A stretch of 64,000 nucleotides of DNA, from assembly GCA_015061285.1 (NCBI GenBank), contig SUWW01000010.1, positions 110,100 through 174,099 of the forward strand, read 5' to 3'. A program made the position numbers and the translations under genes. The notes under the pieces were generated by a model, which worked only from the letters and a program-made list of their open reading frames with translations, did not search any database and had not been told where the DNA came from. Within the stretch, counting starts at the first letter, position 1. Every line of letters begins with the position of its first letter. The DNA comes from Bacteroidales bacterium. Its GTDB lineage: Bacteria; Bacteroidota; Bacteroidia; Bacteroidales; Marinilabiliaceae. Positions 62,945 through 64,000 of this stretch are shown in pieces.

Positions 62945-62981
62945 TACTTGTGTTTTTTTTACGGTTGTTTGTCTTATGATG

Positions 62982-63458
62982 TTATTTCTTTACGATTCTC
63001 AGTGTTTTGATAGTATGAATGCCGTCGGTTACGTGTAGTATGTATATGCCTGGCTGCAATTCTGTCATATCAATAGAGGTGTATTTCCCTGTGATTTTAT
63101 CGCCGAAGAGCGGTTGCCCCATAAGGTTGTAAATGGTGTATTGCATATCTTGAATATTCATATCATCGACTTGCAATTGCAAAAAGTCCGACGTAGGATT
63201 TGGATATGCCAATGCACGAAGAGATATGCGCATTTCGTCGAACATGCCTACCACGGTGATTTCATACGTATGCTGAACACCTGGCTCAACATTTCCCTTT
63301 GAGGATTTAATAGGCATGAATGCTGTTTGTCCTACAGAGTAGCTTACCATGCCGTTGCCTGTGGCATTGCCTCCCGCAGAAACAATAGCTGATTGTGAGA
63401 AGGCGCTAAGTATTGCACCAATTCCGAGCGCGATAACAATAAGAATTTTAGTTTTCAT
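62982..63458 (-). CDS. Short secreted protein with a Por-type (T9SS) tail
   Basis: The 158-aa protein has a signal peptide (MKTKILIVIALGIGAILSAF), a short conserved segment, VSYSVGQTAFMPIKSSKG followed by VEPGVQHTYEI, and then a full T9SS type A sorting domain: LRALAYPNPTSDFLQL near 82, YTIYNLMGQPLFGD near 107 and ELQPGIYILHVTDG near 133. Most of the mature protein is therefore the sorting domain. It is the first gene of a unit with the tail-fibre-like protein, and this pairing occurs in other Bacteroidota as far as I recall. It may anchor or help display its partner; that is speculation. Confidence 0.8.
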   Translation of the reverse strand: MKTKILIVIALGIGAILSAFSQSAIVSAGGNATGNGMVSYSVGQTAFMPIKSSKGNVEPGVQHTYEITVVGMFDEMRISLRALAYPNPTSDFLQLQVDDMNIQDMQYTIYNLMGQPLFGDKITGKYTSIDMTELQPGIYILHVTDGIHTIKTLRIVKK

Positions 63459-63531
63459 AATATAAGTTCCATTCGTTACGTTTTTGTGTGGTCTTAGCGT
63501 GTGTCTTTTAGTTGTCTGCTAAAAACCGAGG

Positions 63532-63539
63532 CAAACATA
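63532..63539 (-). promoter_or_regulatory. -7 box of the Por-tail / tail-fibre unit
   Basis: Minus-strand TATGTTTG followed by CC fits TAnnTTTG, 74 bases before the start at 63458. Confidence 0.55.
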
Positions 63540-63720
63540 TTTTGTTTATTCAATTCTGTAAATAGGCATTTATACTCAGTAGTGTGCAAAATGTTGATTT
63601 ATAAGCTGTTATTTGCACAGCCTGTGTGATGTGCATGATGTGTGTATGTAACAAATGGGAGTTTTCTATATGTTACATTAGTGTAGAGATGAGAGTGTAG
63701 AGAGTAGAGTAGTCGGTTAA

Positions 63721-63903
63721 TAACTACGAAAAACGCGAAAACCTCGAAAAACACATTCGTGCTTTTTGTGTTTTTCGTAGTTAATCGAAGTTGTCATTCT
63801 GAGCGAAGCGAAGAAACGTAAGTTCGGCGTAAGCCAATCCCATCTCGCAAGGAGATCTTTCGCTGCGCTCAAGATGACACTAGGAGCGCGTTTTTCGTAG
63901 TTA
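63721..63903. repeat. REP-like palindromic element flanked by copies of a 14-base repeat
   Basis: The core at 63792-63879 is an imperfect palindrome: TGTCATTCTGAGCGAAGCGA on the left and the near-complement of it, ending AAGATGACA, on the right. This sequence type is a very common intergenic repeat in Bacteroidota and Chlorobiota. GTTTTTCGTAGTTA lies on both sides (63770-63783 and 63890-63903) and once in inverse orientation (63721-63734), forming a second, outer inverted repeat. Confidence 0.8.
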
Positions 63904-64000
63904 TACTTTTCTTATAAATCTGCGTTATCCTTTAGTTTAGACATCAAAAGAAAAGGCATAACAGGAATGTTAGATTTGAAACAAAAACTAGATGTCTAAA

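Larger units (their letters stand above)
63459..64000. other. Non-coding region with repeats at the window end
   Basis: This 542-base region holds a promoter box (63532-63539), an inverted repeat and a palindromic repeat element (63721-63903), and a degenerate ATAAATCTGCGTTATC segment near 63915. I see no gene in it. Confidence 0.6.

Overview
The window looks like a chromosomal segment of a saccharolytic, probably gut- or rumen-dwelling member of the Bacteroidales, most like Prevotellaceae. The evidence is three SusC/SusD outer-membrane glycan-uptake pairs, promoters of the Bacteroidota type (-7 box TAnnTTTG), secreted proteins ending in Por-type (T9SS-like) tails such as GIYIVKVG or KPGIYIQNGKK, a BspA-type leucine-rich repeat protein, and an rpsP gene with a long alanine-rich tail. 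I assign no species. I see no rRNA, tRNA, CRISPR array, transposase or integrase.

Layout. 0-8.3 kb: a GH43 endo-arabinanase, dtd, a UDP-sugar dehydrogenase divergent from a glycosyltransferase, and a two-gene unit of a polysaccharide deacetylase and a GH5 glucanase lipoprotein. 8.5-15.5 kb: the branched-chain amino acid block ilvD-ilvB-ilvN-ilvC-leuA, with a possible leader peptide before ilvD and a terminator or attenuator between ilvC and leuA. 15.5-18.5 kb: housekeeping genes obgE, adk, hpt and, divergently, purE. 18.6-27.6 kb: a BspA-like protein, then an AraC-type regulator followed by a SusC-SusD-lipoprotein locus. 28-30.7 kb: rpsP and an orphan methyl-accepting chemotaxis protein. 31.2-43.8 kb: a five-gene operon, SusC-SusD-SusC-SusD plus an unrecognised secreted protein, with no enzyme inside it. 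43.8-51.2 kb: an FNT-type channel, a GT4 glycosyltransferase, a secreted starch-binding protein without a catalytic domain, and dnaE. 51.2-56.3 kb: a structured intergenic region that may encode a small RNA on the minus strand, then a PL11 rhamnogalacturonan lyase fused to autotransporter-type repeats. 56.3-60.7 kb: a tight operon of rpoN, a PAP2-like membrane protein, ispD and a degenerate thiamine-diphosphate enzyme. 60.8-63.5 kb: a short Por-tailed protein and a repeat-bearing, tail-fibre-like surface protein. 63.5-64 kb: non-coding repeats.

Together the accessory genes point to pectin use (arabinan side chains by GH43, the rhamnogalacturonan backbone by PL11), some beta-glucan and starch contact, and import through SusCD pairs whose ligands cannot be told from sequence. 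No single unknown system stands out beyond doubt. The best candidates for something undescribed are the small-RNA-like region at 51.39-51.50 kb, the ilvC-leuA regulatory hairpin with a complementary upstream strand, the eroded E1-like protein in the rpoN operon, and the enzyme-free double SusCD operon.
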